From assembly GCA_022825725.1 (NCBI GenBank), contig JAJDWE010000031.1, positions 62,001 to 126,000 of the forward strand: a stretch of DNA of 64,000 nt, written 5' to 3'. The notes beneath the pieces are model-generated. The model was not told where the DNA came from, did no database searches, and was given only the letters and a program-made list of their open reading frames with translations. This document shows, one piece after another, positions 1-9,135 of the stretch. Both the position numbers and the translations under genes were made by a program. Position 1 is the stretch's first letter, and each line of letters opens with the position of its first letter. This stretch comes from Gemmatimonadota bacterium (lineage in GTDB: Bacteria; Gemmatimonadota; Gemmatimonadetes; Palauibacterales; Palauibacteraceae).

Positions 1-133
1 AGTTCACGACGACGAGCGTCTCCCCGTCGGCGCCGAGGACTTCGTCCACTTCATCGGAGGTCCGAAGCTCACGCACGCCGATGCGGGTGAGTTCGTCCCT
101 CATCGGTTGTACCAGTCTGGGATCGTACAGCAT
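1..133 (-). CDS. Bacilliredoxin BrxA/BrxB family, N-terminal part (cut by window edge)
   Basis: The 44 visible codons match the N-terminus of BrxA/BrxB (YphP/YqiW) bacilliredoxins: MLYDPRLVQPMRDEL at the start and GETLVVVN at the edge. In this family that strand leads directly into the CGC active-site motif, which lies outside the window. Family members act in the cytoplasm and reduce mixed disulfides between proteins and bacillithiol. The ATG has AGGAG seven bases upstream, inside the end of folC, whose stop codon is two bases away, so this is probably the last or a late gene of the accD-folC operon. If correct, the host should make bacillithiol. Confidence 0.8.
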   Translation of the reverse strand, partial: MLYDPRLVQPMRDELTRIGVRELRTSDEVDEVLGADGETLVVVN

Positions 134-135
134 CT

Positions 136-1452
136 TCAATCTCCTGTCCGTACGCCGGCGAGTTCCGGCAATGCCCGGGCCTCGCCCACGGTGGTTGCGG
201 ATCCCGTGACCAGGAGCGTTCCGGCTCCGGCGAGCGTCAGCCCCCGTGAGACCGCCTCGGCCACGTTCCGGCACACGATCGATTCAAGGCCCCGTTCACG
301 CGACAGCCACTCCTGCGCCCGGGACGGGTCCCACCGCCTCTCCGCGGGGGCGGCGGACCGCGTCAGAATCATAGTGTCGCTGTCAAGCGCGAGCCGGGTC
401 AACGTTTTCTTCCAGTCCTTGTCGGCCAGCATTCCGACCACGGCGATGAGTGGGCGCGCCATCGACAGCTCCGCCACCGTCTCGCAGAGCGCCGAGACGG
501 CCGCCGGATTGTGCGCGATATCGAACACACAGCCCGGGCGTCCGCCCCGCGGAGGCCGGACCTCGAAGCGGCCGGCCAGACGCGCGTGCGCGACCCCGCG
601 GCGCGCGGAGCCTTCGTCCGGCGGATAGCCGGAACAATCCAGCAGCAGGAGGGCGAGGGCAGCGTTGTCCGCCTGGTGCCGCCCGGGCAGGCCGGTGGCG
701 AGCCGCAAACCGTCGGGCCGTGACCCCGAAACGTATCGGAATAGCGTTTCCGGGGGATCGGTCCGCACCTCGACCTCCGACACCTCCGCCTCCCTTCCGA
801 GGCGCGCAACCGGCGATCCGACGCGGCGCGCGACCCGCTCGAGCACCGCGAGCGGAAGCGCATCGATGCGACCCAGGCAGGCCGGCGCACCCGGCTTGAA
901 GATCCCCCCCTTCTCCCTCGCGATCGACTCGGGAGATCCCCCGAGCCACTCCGTGTGGTCGAGGCTGATCGGGGTGATCGCCGTCCCGGCGGGACGCAGC
1001 ACGTTCGTCGCGTCGAGCCGGCCGCCGAGACCGGTTTCGACGACCGCCACCTCCACCCCGCACTCCGCGAAGCAGGTGAAGGCGAGCGCGGTGGCCAACT
1101 CGAAGTACGTACAATGTTCGGCCGTCTCGCAGTCGAGCACGCGGGCGGCGGCGGACTGAAGCGCCGACTCCTCCACCCAGGCCCCGTCGATCAGAAAACG
1201 TTCCCGAACGTCCTCGAGGTGCGGCGAGGTATAGAGGCCCGTGCGAGTGCCGCCGTCTTCGAGCATCGACGCCGCAAAGCAGGCCGTCGACCCCTTGCCG
1301 TTCGTGCCCGCGATATGGAGGGCGCCGAAGGTCCGTTCCGGCCGGCCCAGCTCCGCGAGGAGCGCTTCGATTCTGTCGAGACCCCAGCGGATCGTCGAGA
1401 CCGGACGGGGATCGAAGAGGGCCGCGAGGGCGTCTCCGCCCGCGATCAGCAC
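136..1452 (-). CDS. folC: Folylpolyglutamate synthase / dihydrofolate synthase
   Basis: A 438-aa Mur-ligase-type ATP-dependent enzyme that adds glutamate to folates, and probably to dihydropteroate, in the cytoplasm. The ATP-binding loop HIAGTNGKGST lies at about residues 46-56, followed by YTSPHL (about 74-79) and the GGRLDATN stretch. Length is normal for FolC. The start is a GTG that overlaps the accD stop codon by 7 nt, so the two genes are translationally linked. The folate-accD pairing is common in bacteria. Nothing looks degraded. Confidence 0.95.
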   Translation of the reverse strand: MLIAGGDALAALFDPRPVSTIRWGLDRIEALLAELGRPERTFGALHIAGTNGKGSTACFAASMLEDGGTRTGLYTSPHLEDVRERFLIDGAWVEESALQSAAARVLDCETAEHCTYFELATALAFTCFAECGVEVAVVETGLGGRLDATNVLRPAGTAITPISLDHTEWLGGSPESIAREKGGIFKPGAPACLGRIDALPLAVLERVARRVGSPVARLGREAEVSEVEVRTDPPETLFRYVSGSRPDGLRLATGLPGRHQADNAALALLLLDCSGYPPDEGSARRGVAHARLAGRFEVRPPRGGRPGCVFDIAHNPAAVSALCETVAELSMARPLIAVVGMLADKDWKKTLTRLALDSDTMILTRSAAPAERRWDPSRAQEWLSRERGLESIVCRNVAEAVSRGLTLAGAGTLLVTGSATTVGEARALPELAGVRTGD

Positions 1453-2282
1453 ATGTGATCCAGCAAGCTCGCGAGGGCGTCGCGCATCTCCGGCCGCGGG
1501 ACGATGCGGTCGATCATCCCGTGCTCCTCCAGAAACTCCGCCGTCTGGAAACCCTCCGGAAGGTCCTGCCGGATCGTTTCCTTGATGACCCGCGGGCCGG
1601 CGAAGCCGACCAGGGCGCCGGGTTCCGCGAGAATCACATCCCCCAGCATGGCGTATGACGCCGTCACCCCGCCCGTGGTCGGGTTCGTGAGGACGCTCAC
1701 GTAGGGGACGCCGGCACTCGCGAGTTGCTCGAGTGCGGCCGCCGTCTTCCCCATCTGCATGAGGGAGAGGATCCCTTCCTGCATCCGCGCTCCACCCGAA
1801 GCGGAGATGATGATGAGCGGGACTCGCCGCTCGAGGGATCGATCGGCGAGGCGACGGATCTTCTCACCCACCACCGAACCCATCGACCCGCCGATGAAGC
1901 GGAAATCCATGGTCCCGAGGTGGACTTCCCTGCCCCCGATCTCACCCCGCCCGGTCCGAATGGCATCCTGGTCGCCGCCTCGCTGCTCCGCCTGCACGAT
2001 GCGTTCGGCATAGCTGCGGGAATCGACGAACCCCAGCGGGTCGGCGGAGCGCAGGTGCCCATCGTGGAGTTCGGTGAGACCTTCGCCGTCGAGCAGCATC
2101 GCCTCGTAGGACTCCGCGGTGATGCGAAAATGATGGCCGCAGTGAGGACACACGTGGAGATTCTCCTCCAGTCGTCCGCTGTAGAGGATCTCGCCGCATC
2201 CCGCGCACCGATCCCACACGTCGCCCGGAAGCTCACGCTTCTGCGAGACCAGCTTGCGCTTTGGTTTGCTGAACCAGGACAC
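1446..2282 (-). CDS. accD: Acetyl-CoA carboxylase carboxyltransferase beta subunit
   Basis: A 278-aa beta subunit of the heteromeric carboxyltransferase, which moves the carboxyl group from biotin to acetyl-CoA at the start of fatty-acid synthesis. The N-terminal zinc ribbon has four cysteines at about residues 26, 29, 45 and 48 (CAGC and CPHC). The carboxyltransferase core carries SASGGARMQEG and NPTTGGVTAS. The GTG start directly follows the rodA stop codon. accA is not in the window. Family length and motifs are intact. Confidence 0.96.
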   Translation of the reverse strand: MSWFSKPKRKLVSQKRELPGDVWDRCAGCGEILYSGRLEENLHVCPHCGHHFRITAESYEAMLLDGEGLTELHDGHLRSADPLGFVDSRSYAERIVQAEQRGGDQDAIRTGRGEIGGREVHLGTMDFRFIGGSMGSVVGEKIRRLADRSLERRVPLIIISASGGARMQEGILSLMQMGKTAAALEQLASAGVPYVSVLTNPTTGGVTASYAMLGDVILAEPGALVGFAGPRVIKETIRQDLPEGFQTAEFLEEHGMIDRIVPRPEMRDALASLLDHMC

Positions 2283-3497
2283 TCAGGCCTCCCAGGCCAC
2301 GCGCTGTACGATCCCGAAGCCCGCATAGAGCACGAGCAGGAAGCTCCCCCCGTAGCTGAGGAGCGGCAAGGGCAGTCCGATCACCGGCATCATGCCGACC
2401 GCCATCCCCAGGTTCACCACGATGTGCGTCAGGAGGACCGCAAACAGGCAGAATGCGATGAGGCTTCCGAACCGGTCGTCCATCGAGGATGCGACCTGAA
2501 GCACGCGCCAGAGGAGGAAGGCGAAGAGCACCAGGAACAGCGTCACGCCGATGAATCCGAACTCCTCGCCCACGACGGAGAAGATGAAGTCCGTATGCTG
2601 CTCGGGGAGGAAGGCGAGCCGCTTCTGGGGGCCGTTGGCGAAGCCGGCGCCGATGAATCCGCCGGAGCCGATCGCGACCTTCGACTGGATGAGGTGCCAG
2701 CCGGCGCCGAGGGGATCGATATCCGGATCCAGGAAGACGAGGAGCCGGTTCCGCTGATAGTCGGCGAGCGAATCCCAGATGCGGAGCGTGAGCGCGCCCG
2801 TGAAGACGTTCGCGAGGAGCACGCCCACCGCCTCCAGGACGAAAAGGCGGTGCACGTACAGGCCCGCCGCGACGACGAGGAACCCGAGACCCCACGCGAT
2901 CCAGTTGAAGCCGAGCAGGAGACTGAGTCCCGGCGACGCGAGCAGGAAGATCTTGAACAGCGGGACGCCGCTCCAGTAAAGCGCGGCGAGCAGGAGCGCT
3001 CCGAAGATCATCGCGCTCCCGAGGTCCGGTTGCAGCAGCACGAGGGCAAACGGAACGAGCGTGATGACGGCGGGCTTCCAGAGCTCCAACAGCCGCTCGT
3101 ACGGCCCCGGCGCGCCCCCCAGCACGCGCGCCAGCATGAGGATCGTCCCCAGCTTCGCGACCTCCGCCGGCTGCAGCCGCCCGGGGCCGAGTTCGAGCCA
3201 GCTCCCATTCGGCCCCGTCCCAATGAACAGCACGAGGATGAGGAGGAATACGCTGATCCCGTAGGCCCATGGCGCCAGCCACTCGATGAAACGGAGCGAG
3301 AAGCGGGAGGTCACGGCGAGCGCGACGATCGCCACCCCGAACCAGTAAAGCTGGCGAACCCAGATCCCGGTGGCCAGCGACGGCACGTCGACGAGCCCGG
3401 CCGAATAGATCATCGCGATCCCGAGTCCGGTCATGAACAGCACCAGCACGAGGAGCGTCGGGTCTCCCACGCCCGGGATTCGCAGCCGCGCGATCAT
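2283..3497 (-). CDS. rodA: Rod-shape SEDS peptidoglycan polymerase RodA
   Basis: A 404-aa multi-pass membrane protein of the FtsW/RodA/SpoVE (SEDS) family, about ten hydrophobic segments. It polymerises lipid II into glycan strands with its partner PBP2. The loop motif QPDLGSAM at about 156-163 contains the Asp regarded as catalytic in SEDS proteins. The C-terminal signature GLPLPLLSYGGS is at about 374-385. The start overlaps the mrdA stop as ATGA, which fits the obligatory RodA-PBP2 pairing. The usual GxRRW loop reads GPNGSWLEL here, a mild deviation. Confidence 0.95.
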   Translation of the reverse strand: MIARLRIPGVGDPTLLVLVLFMTGLGIAMIYSAGLVDVPSLATGIWVRQLYWFGVAIVALAVTSRFSLRFIEWLAPWAYGISVFLLILVLFIGTGPNGSWLELGPGRLQPAEVAKLGTILMLARVLGGAPGPYERLLELWKPAVITLVPFALVLLQPDLGSAMIFGALLLAALYWSGVPLFKIFLLASPGLSLLLGFNWIAWGLGFLVVAAGLYVHRLFVLEAVGVLLANVFTGALTLRIWDSLADYQRNRLLVFLDPDIDPLGAGWHLIQSKVAIGSGGFIGAGFANGPQKRLAFLPEQHTDFIFSVVGEEFGFIGVTLFLVLFAFLLWRVLQVASSMDDRFGSLIAFCLFAVLLTHIVVNLGMAVGMMPVIGLPLPLLSYGGSFLLVLYAGFGIVQRVAWEA

Positions 3498-5332
3498 CCG
3501 CCCGCCCGCGGCGGAAGCGCTTCCGCCGGACGGACGCCGGGCGCGTCCTCCGGCGGCAGCCCGAGCGTCTCGAGGTGACGGTCCACGATACCGGCCGCGA
3601 GAGGCACGGCGAGCGACGGGGCCCCGTCGGGGTGCCCGTGCTCCACGACCGCCGCGATGACGATGCGCGGGTCGTAGGCCGGTGCGAACCCCACGAACCA
3701 GGAATGGGGCTCGCCGTGCGGGTTCTGGGCCGTGCCGGTCTTCCCGGCCAGGGTCCAGCGGGCCAGGCGGTTGCCGTACGCGGTGCCGCCGGGCTCGTTC
3801 ACGACACGCGCCAGCGCGTCGACGAGCTGGCGCCGCTGGACCTCCGGGAGATCGAGCGTCCAGTCCGCGCGCTGCTGCGCGAGCATCTCATCCCGTACGA
3901 GGTGGGGTATGACGGGCGCCCTCCCCGTCGCCAGCGCCGCGTAGAACTGGGCCATGGCGAGCAGCGTCTGCTCGTTTTCTCCCTGCCCGATCGAGAGGTT
4001 CCATACGACGGCTTCGGTCCACCTGCCGCGCCCAAGCCGGTCGTCGTACCACTGTCGGGAGTCGGGGAAGAGGCCCGACCTCTCGGACGGAAGGTCGATC
4101 CCCGTCGCGCGCCCGAAGCCGAACTCCCCCACCCCCGCGAGGAGCGGGTCGAGACCGATCCGCTGCCCCGCCTGGTAGAACCAGACGTTGCACGAGTGCT
4201 TGATCGCTTCGGAGAGGTTCAGGCGACCGTGTCCCCTCGACAGCCAGCAACGGAAGTAGCGGGTGTGGTACCAGAGCCCGCCATCGCATGTGTCGGCGTG
4301 GTAGGTCTCGATCGCGAGATCGGCCGTCTTCATCCCGATGGTCGACATGACGAGCTTCCATGTGGATCCCGGAGGGTAGGAAGCCATGGAGACCCGGTCC
4401 AGCAGAGGCTCGTCCGGGTGTTCGCGAAGCGCGTTCCACAGGTTCAGGGGGATGCCGCCGATGAACGCGTTGGGGTCGAAGGTGGGGTGGCTGTAGAGGA
4501 GGAGCACCTCTCCGGTGACCGGATCCAGCGCCACGACGCCGCCCCGCATCCCATCGGGAAACACCGAATCCGCGTACATCTGCAGGTCGAGATCGATGCC
4601 GAGATGCAAGTCATCTCCGGGCACCGGAGGCTGCGCCTGGGCGACCCCCAGATCCCGCACGACCGAACCCAAAGCGTTCACTTCCGCGTAGCGGATCCCG
4701 TCACGCCCGGCCAGCCTGTGCTCGTACTGCTGTTCGAGCCCCGCCTTCCCGACCGACTGGCCGGACTCATAGCCGGCATACTCGGGTCGAGCCAGTTCTT
4801 CCTGACTGATCTCCCCCACGTAACCGATCATGTGTGCGATCGCGGGCCCCGCCGGGTAGCGCCGGTGCGGTCTCTGATCCACGACGACGCGACGAAACCG
4901 GGGTCGGCGCTCCTCGATGAACGCGACCTGCTCGAAGTTCGCGTTCTCGCGCACGACGAGAGCCTCGCCCGGACGGTCCCGATTGCGCGACAGCAACGCG
5001 GTGCGCCGCTCGGGCGACAGTTCCAGCCGGTCCGCGAGGCGATCGAGTCCGGCGGAGATGGAATCGCGGGGACCGGGCAGCATCGACACATCGTACCCGG
5101 GCACGTTGTCCGCGATGGCCCGTCCGTGGCGGTCGTAGATGGTCCCGCGCGGCGCCGGAACCGTGATGGTCCGCAGCCGGTTCTCGCTCGAACGGAGCGT
5201 GTACAGATCGGTGCTGAAGATCTGGAGATTGATGAACCCGGCGGCGACGATCGAAAGGCAGAAGAAGATCGCGCGCGCCGCCCAGCGGCCTCGCTGTTTT
5301 CGGATCGAGCGGTGTTCGTTGTCGCCCTTCAC
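3494..5332 (-). CDS. mrdA: Penicillin-binding protein 2 (elongasome transpeptidase)
   Basis: A 612-aa class B penicillin-binding protein that crosslinks peptidoglycan during rod elongation. One membrane anchor at about residues 18-38 is followed by the pedestal domain (APRGTIYDRHG about 60-70) and the transpeptidase domain. The three active-site motifs are present: SxxK as STWK (about 323-326), SCN, and KTG in AGKTGTAQN. The GTG start follows GGGGAGGA at short spacing. It sits between mreD and rodA in the standard mre-mrd order. Confidence 0.95.
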   Translation of the reverse strand: MKGDNEHRSIRKQRGRWAARAIFFCLSIVAAGFINLQIFSTDLYTLRSSENRLRTITVPAPRGTIYDRHGRAIADNVPGYDVSMLPGPRDSISAGLDRLADRLELSPERRTALLSRNRDRPGEALVVRENANFEQVAFIEERRPRFRRVVVDQRPHRRYPAGPAIAHMIGYVGEISQEELARPEYAGYESGQSVGKAGLEQQYEHRLAGRDGIRYAEVNALGSVVRDLGVAQAQPPVPGDDLHLGIDLDLQMYADSVFPDGMRGGVVALDPVTGEVLLLYSHPTFDPNAFIGGIPLNLWNALREHPDEPLLDRVSMASYPPGSTWKLVMSTIGMKTADLAIETYHADTCDGGLWYHTRYFRCWLSRGHGRLNLSEAIKHSCNVWFYQAGQRIGLDPLLAGVGEFGFGRATGIDLPSERSGLFPDSRQWYDDRLGRGRWTEAVVWNLSIGQGENEQTLLAMAQFYAALATGRAPVIPHLVRDEMLAQQRADWTLDLPEVQRRQLVDALARVVNEPGGTAYGNRLARWTLAGKTGTAQNPHGEPHSWFVGFAPAYDPRIVIAAVVEHGHPDGAPSLAVPLAAGIVDRHLETLGLPPEDAPGVRPAEALPPRAGG

Positions 5333-5342
5333 ATCCTCCCCT

Positions 5343-5804
5343 TCACCTCGTGACGGCCGAAACCAGCCTTTCCACGACCCAGCACCCCGCCGCGGTCAGC
5401 GCGGCCGATCCGACACTGTCGACGAGCAGGGCGCCTGCCGACCAGTCTCCGACGACGATGATCGCTACCGCAAACCGCAGGAGCCACGTCCCGAAGAAGA
5501 CGAAAACCGGCGTGACCCTGTCCGAGTCCGAATAGATCAGGTGCCGCACCCAGCCGACGAGCGCCCCGGTCAACGAGAAGAGTAACATCGTGAGGCCCAT
5601 CGGTCCCAGCGAGATCGATGCTTCCATGAGGCCGATCACGCACCCGAAACCCGCGGCCCGTCCCCATCGGAGTTGCAACGAGCCCAGAATCAAGCCGCCG
5701 GCGACGAGGTCGGGCGCGACCGGCCAGCGGCTCCAGAGCGGATGCAGGGCAAAGTGCAGAAGCAGCAGGAGCGCGGCGACAAACCACTTTCCGGCCGGAC
5801 TCAT
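5343..5804 (-). CDS. mreD: Rod-shape-determining membrane protein MreD
   Basis: About 153 aa, almost entirely hydrophobic with four to five membrane segments, beginning MSPAGKWFVAALLLLLHF. Sequence conservation in MreD is low; the assignment rests on hydropathy, size and position between mreC and mrdA. It is part of the elongasome that links MreB filaments to RodA-PBP2. I chose the ATG at 5802-5804 because it overlaps the mreC stop as ATGA. A frame-open extension 40 codons upstream would run through the mreC coding region and is unlikely. Confidence 0.85.
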   Translation of the reverse strand: MSPAGKWFVAALLLLLHFALHPLWSRWPVAPDLVAGGLILGSLQLRWGRAAGFGCVIGLMEASISLGPMGLTMLLFSLTGALVGWVRHLIYSDSDRVTPVFVFFGTWLLRFAVAIIVVGDWSAGALLVDSVGSAALTAAGCWVVERLVSAVTR

Positions 5805-6715
5805 CGACGGACCGAAGCGGTGTCGGTCGGCGCGGGCTCGGGTTCCGTCGGCGCAGGGTCGAACTCCGTCAGTGCAGACGCCGTGTCCGCCTCGACGTTG
5901 GCCGGCAATGCCGGCCGATTCCACACGAACACGTCCCTGACCTCTTCCGGACGCACGGAGGGCTCCACGAAATAGCGCTTCATCCAGCCCGCTTCCGCCT
6001 CGGCGGGTTCGCGGATGTGCCCGACCGGCACGCCCGGCGGATAGACGCCGGAAAGCCCCGTCGTGACGAGCAGGGTCCCCGCCGGGATGTCCGCCTGGAA
6101 GGGCGCCCCCTCGAGGAGGAGCACCGGCTGCCCCCCGTCCGCGCGCTCCGGCCGTACGAGCCCCGTTACGCCTTCGCCTTCGGCCAGAACGCTGACCCGG
6201 AAGTCGGGATGGCTCCAGAACTCGCCCCGCCCCCCGCGGCCGTGAGGGGCCCTGACGACGCCGACCAGCCCGATGCCGGTGAAGACGGCGACAGGAAACT
6301 CGCGACCTCGAAAATCAGGTCCCGACAACACGAACAGATCCGGATTGCCGACGTTGGGACGTCCCGGGTAGACGACCGCCGCCTCGACCGAGCCCGCGGG
6401 AAGCGCCGCGAAAACCTGCGCCGAAGACTCTTCTCCGACCGGCGCCGCGGGGTCCCGGTAGCGCAGCAGGAGTTCCGTGAGGGAGTCCCGCTCCGCCAGC
6501 AGGCCCTCGACGCGGCGCTCCATCTGCCCCCGCTCGGCGGCGAGGCGATGGAGCAGAAGGAAAGGGTAAAGGGCGATGGCACGGACCGCGGACTCCACCT
6601 GGCTCTCGAGTGCGCTGGACAGACCCGCGGCGATGCCGCTGAGGATGAGGGCGAGGGAAAAGACGACGACATCGAGCAGCTTGCGACCCTGCGGCCGGAC
6701 GCCCTGGTAACTCAC
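5801..6715 (-). CDS. mreC: Rod-shape-determining protein MreC
   Basis: A 304-aa bitopic protein: cytoplasmic N-terminus, one membrane helix at about 14-33, a coiled-coil stretch (RLAAERGQMERRVEGLLAE), then the two beta-barrel lobes typical of MreC with GLVGVV and the conserved NPDL/PGVPVGHI turns. It is a periplasmic scaffold that activates PBP2-RodA. The last 35 residues are rich in Pro, Thr and Glu and look disordered. The start is GTG, 27 bases after the mreB stop. Confidence 0.92.
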   Translation of the reverse strand: MSYQGVRPQGRKLLDVVVFSLALILSGIAAGLSSALESQVESAVRAIALYPFLLLHRLAAERGQMERRVEGLLAERDSLTELLLRYRDPAAPVGEESSAQVFAALPAGSVEAAVVYPGRPNVGNPDLFVLSGPDFRGREFPVAVFTGIGLVGVVRAPHGRGGRGEFWSHPDFRVSVLAEGEGVTGLVRPERADGGQPVLLLEGAPFQADIPAGTLLVTTGLSGVYPPGVPVGHIREPAEAEAGWMKRYFVEPSVRPEEVRDVFVWNRPALPANVEADTASALTEFDPAPTEPEPAPTDTASVRR

Positions 6716-6742
6716 AGGGGGCGATTCAGAACGGGCTCGGCG

Positions 6743-7777
6743 TCAACTCGTGAGAACTCCACGATACCGTCCAAATTCCTCGAGGATTTTTCCGCAACCC
6801 CGAACGACGCACGTAAGCGGCTCCGCATCGACGTGAATCGGCAGTCCCGTCTCCTCGCCCAGCAACGTATCCAGCCCCCGGACGAGCGCGCCGCCCCCCG
6901 TCATGACGACCCCCCGATCCACAATATCGGAGGCGAGTTCCGGCGGCGTGATCTCGAGCGCCCGCCGTACCGCCGCCACGATCTGCTGGATCGGCTCCTG
7001 CAGACACTCGCGGACCTCGGCCGAATGGATCCGCACGGTCTTCGGAATGCCGGAGACGAGATCCCGCCCCTTGACCAGCATCTCCTTGTCGTCGTCCGTG
7101 GGATAGGCCGATCCGATCTGGATCTTGACGGCTTCCGCAGTCGGCTCGCCGATGAGGAGGTTGTAGTTCTTGCGGAGGAAGGAGACGATGGTCGAGTCCA
7201 GTTCGTCGCCGCCGACCCGGATCGACGTGTCCGCCACCGATCCCGAGAGCGCGATCACGGCGATCTCGCTCGTCCCGCCGCCGACATCAATGATCATATT
7301 GCCCGTCGGCGTCTCCACCGGCAGTCCGACGCCGACAGCCGCCGCCATCGGTTCCGCCACCATGTAGACTTCCTTGGCGCCGGCGGCATGCGCGCTGGAC
7401 CGGACGGCCCGGCGTTCGAGTTCCGTGATTCCGGACGGCACGCCGACCACGACGAGCGGCCGAATCTTGAAGAACCGCGTGGTCATCACTTCCTTGAGGA
7501 AGTAGCGGATCATCATCTCCGTGATGTCCACGTCGGCGATGACGCCGTCCTTCAGGGGTCGGACCGCTTCGATCCCGCTCGGCGTGCGGCCGAGCATGCG
7601 CTTGGCTGCGAGGCCGATCCCTTCAATGCGTCCGGTTTCCTTTCGGACCGCGACGACCGACGGTTCGTTGAGGACGATACCCTCGCCTTCAACGTGCACG
7701 AGCGTGTTCGCGGTCCCCAGATCCACTCCGATCTTGCTGATCGGCAGGAAGTTACCCCGCAGCGACCACGTTGCCAT
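6743..7777 (-). CDS. mreB: Actin-like rod-shape protein MreB
   Basis: A 344-aa actin-fold ATPase forming membrane-bound filaments that orient cell-wall synthesis. Phosphate-binding loops are visible: GVDLGTANT near residues 17-25 and IDVGGGTSEIAV near 165; GGGALVRGLD is the C-terminal adenosine motif. It is the first gene of mreB-mreC-mreD-mrdA-rodA. The ATG has no clear Shine-Dalgarno sequence on its own strand (the bases before it read CGGCCTCCTAG), which is unusual for so abundant a protein. Confidence 0.97.
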   Translation of the reverse strand: MATWSLRGNFLPISKIGVDLGTANTLVHVEGEGIVLNEPSVVAVRKETGRIEGIGLAAKRMLGRTPSGIEAVRPLKDGVIADVDITEMMIRYFLKEVMTTRFFKIRPLVVVGVPSGITELERRAVRSSAHAAGAKEVYMVAEPMAAAVGVGLPVETPTGNMIIDVGGGTSEIAVIALSGSVADTSIRVGGDELDSTIVSFLRKNYNLLIGEPTAEAVKIQIGSAYPTDDDKEMLVKGRDLVSGIPKTVRIHSAEVRECLQEPIQQIVAAVRRALEITPPELASDIVDRGVVMTGGGALVRGLDTLLGEETGLPIHVDAEPLTCVVRGCGKILEEFGRYRGVLTS

Positions 7778-7892
7778 CTAGGAGGCCGCCCTTCCGGGCC
7801 GGCGCAAGATCGATGGGCTGAAGGACACGGGTGGGACCCCTCCAAGGCAGCGAATCTTACCGGAGACAGCCAGTCCGGGTGAAGGACGCCGA

Positions 7893-7921
7893 AATGTAAA
7901 CGTACTTTCGAATACAGGAAA
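7893..7921 (-). promoter_or_regulatory. Candidate promoter of the mreB operon
   Basis: On the minus strand TTTCCT (7916-7921) and TACATT (7893-7898) are 17 bases apart within the only AT-rich part of the 242-nt ald-mreB gap. The -10 matches the consensus at 4 of 6 positions; the -35 is poor. The spacer holds half of the inverted repeat ACTTTC/GAAAGT. A second possibility nearer mreB is TTCACC, 18 bases, TAAGAT. Only a start-point map would settle which is used. Confidence 0.3.
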
Positions 7922-8019
7922 GTCGCCCCGCGGCTCCTCCGGCGGCCCGTGGCACAACCCTGCGCCGACGCCGAGAGCGGTGCGGCGTTCGCTCGACAGG
8001 CCCCCCCGGCGGACGGGAC

Positions 8020-9135
8020 TCACGCGGAGGACGCCTCCAGGGGCGTGTATTCGAGATCGAAGGCCTGCGCGACCGCCTCGTACGTGACGCGTCCTCCCGC
8101 GATATTGACTCCCAGGGCAAGGTCCGGATCCTCGTCGCATGCAGCCCTCCACCCCCGATTCGCCAGGTTCAGCACGTACGGGAACGTCGCGTTCGTCAGC
8201 GCCAGGGTGGAGGTTCTCGGGACGGCCCCCGGCATGTTCGCCACGCAATAGTGGATGACCCCGTGGACGGTGTAGATCGGGTCGTTGTGCGTGGTCGGCC
8301 GAGCGGATTCGACGCAGCCGCCCTGATCCACGGCCACATCGACGATCACGGAACCGTCCTTCATCCGCCGCAGGTCGTCGTGTCGCACGAGCTTCGGCGC
8401 CTTTCCGCCGGGGACGAGCACGGCGCCGATCACGACATCCGCGCGTTCGATCTGCTCCAGGATCGAGTGGCGGTTCGAGTAGAGCGTATCCACGTTGGCG
8501 GGCATGACTTCCGCCAGATACCTGAGGCGCGGGAGATTGACGTCGAGGACCGTCACGTGGGCGCCGAAGCCCGCCGCGATCGTCGCTGCGTTCGCGCCGA
8601 CGACACCTCCCCCGAGGATGACGACTTCGGCCGGAAGAACCCCCGGCACGCCGCCGAGAAGGATCCCGTACCCGCCCGCGATCCGCTCCAGGTTCTTGGC
8701 TGCCTGCTGGATCGCCATGCGCCCCGCCACCTCGGACATCGGCGTGAGAAGCGGGAGTTCGCCGGTCGGAAGCTGGACCGTCTCGTAGGCGACCGCGACG
8801 CAGCCGCTCTCCAGCGTACGGTGGGTAAGGCGTTCGTCCGCCGCGAAGTGGAAGTACGTGAAGATGACCTGGCCGGCCCGCATCCGGTCGTATTCGGGTT
8901 CGATGGGCTCCTTGACCTTCACGACGAGTTCGGACCGGTCCCATACCTCGTCCGCCGTCCCCAGCACCTGCGCCCCCGCGGCGACGTACATGTCGTCGGG
9001 AAAGCCGCTGCGCAGCCCCGCGTCACGTTCGACGCACACCTCGTGTCCGGCCGCGACGAGGGCGGTCGCCCCGGCCGGAACGAGGGCGACGCGGTTTTCG
9101 TCCGCCTTTATCTCCTTCGGTACGCCAACGATCAT
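8020..9135 (-). CDS. ald: Alanine dehydrogenase
   Basis: A 371-aa NAD-dependent L-alanine dehydrogenase, interconverting alanine with pyruvate and ammonia. It begins MIVGVPKEIKADENRVAL, the hallmark N-terminus. Substrate-site Lys in VVKVKEP and His in FTYFHFAAD are present, and the Rossmann loop ILGGGVVGANAA follows. The ATG at 9133-9135 was chosen over a 25-codon extension because it starts the family homology, follows GGGAGG, and overlaps the upstream peptidase stop as ATGA. Confidence 0.96.
   Translation of the reverse strand: MIVGVPKEIKADENRVALVPAGATALVAAGHEVCVERDAGLRSGFPDDMYVAAGAQVLGTADEVWDRSELVVKVKEPIEPEYDRMRAGQVIFTYFHFAADERLTHRTLESGCVAVAYETVQLPTGELPLLTPMSEVAGRMAIQQAAKNLERIAGGYGILLGGVPGVLPAEVVILGGGVVGANAATIAAGFGAHVTVLDVNLPRLRYLAEVMPANVDTLYSNRHSILEQIERADVVIGAVLVPGGKAPKLVRHDDLRRMKDGSVIVDVAVDQGGCVESARPTTHNDPIYTVHGVIHYCVANMPGAVPRTSTLALTNATFPYVLNLANRGWRAACDEDPDLALGVNIAGGRVTYEAVAQAFDLEYTPLEASSA

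Noticed and set aside
1725-3578. 617-codon plus-strand open frame opposite accD and rodA
   Set aside because: Mirror of rodA and accD; charged low-complexity with no known domain.
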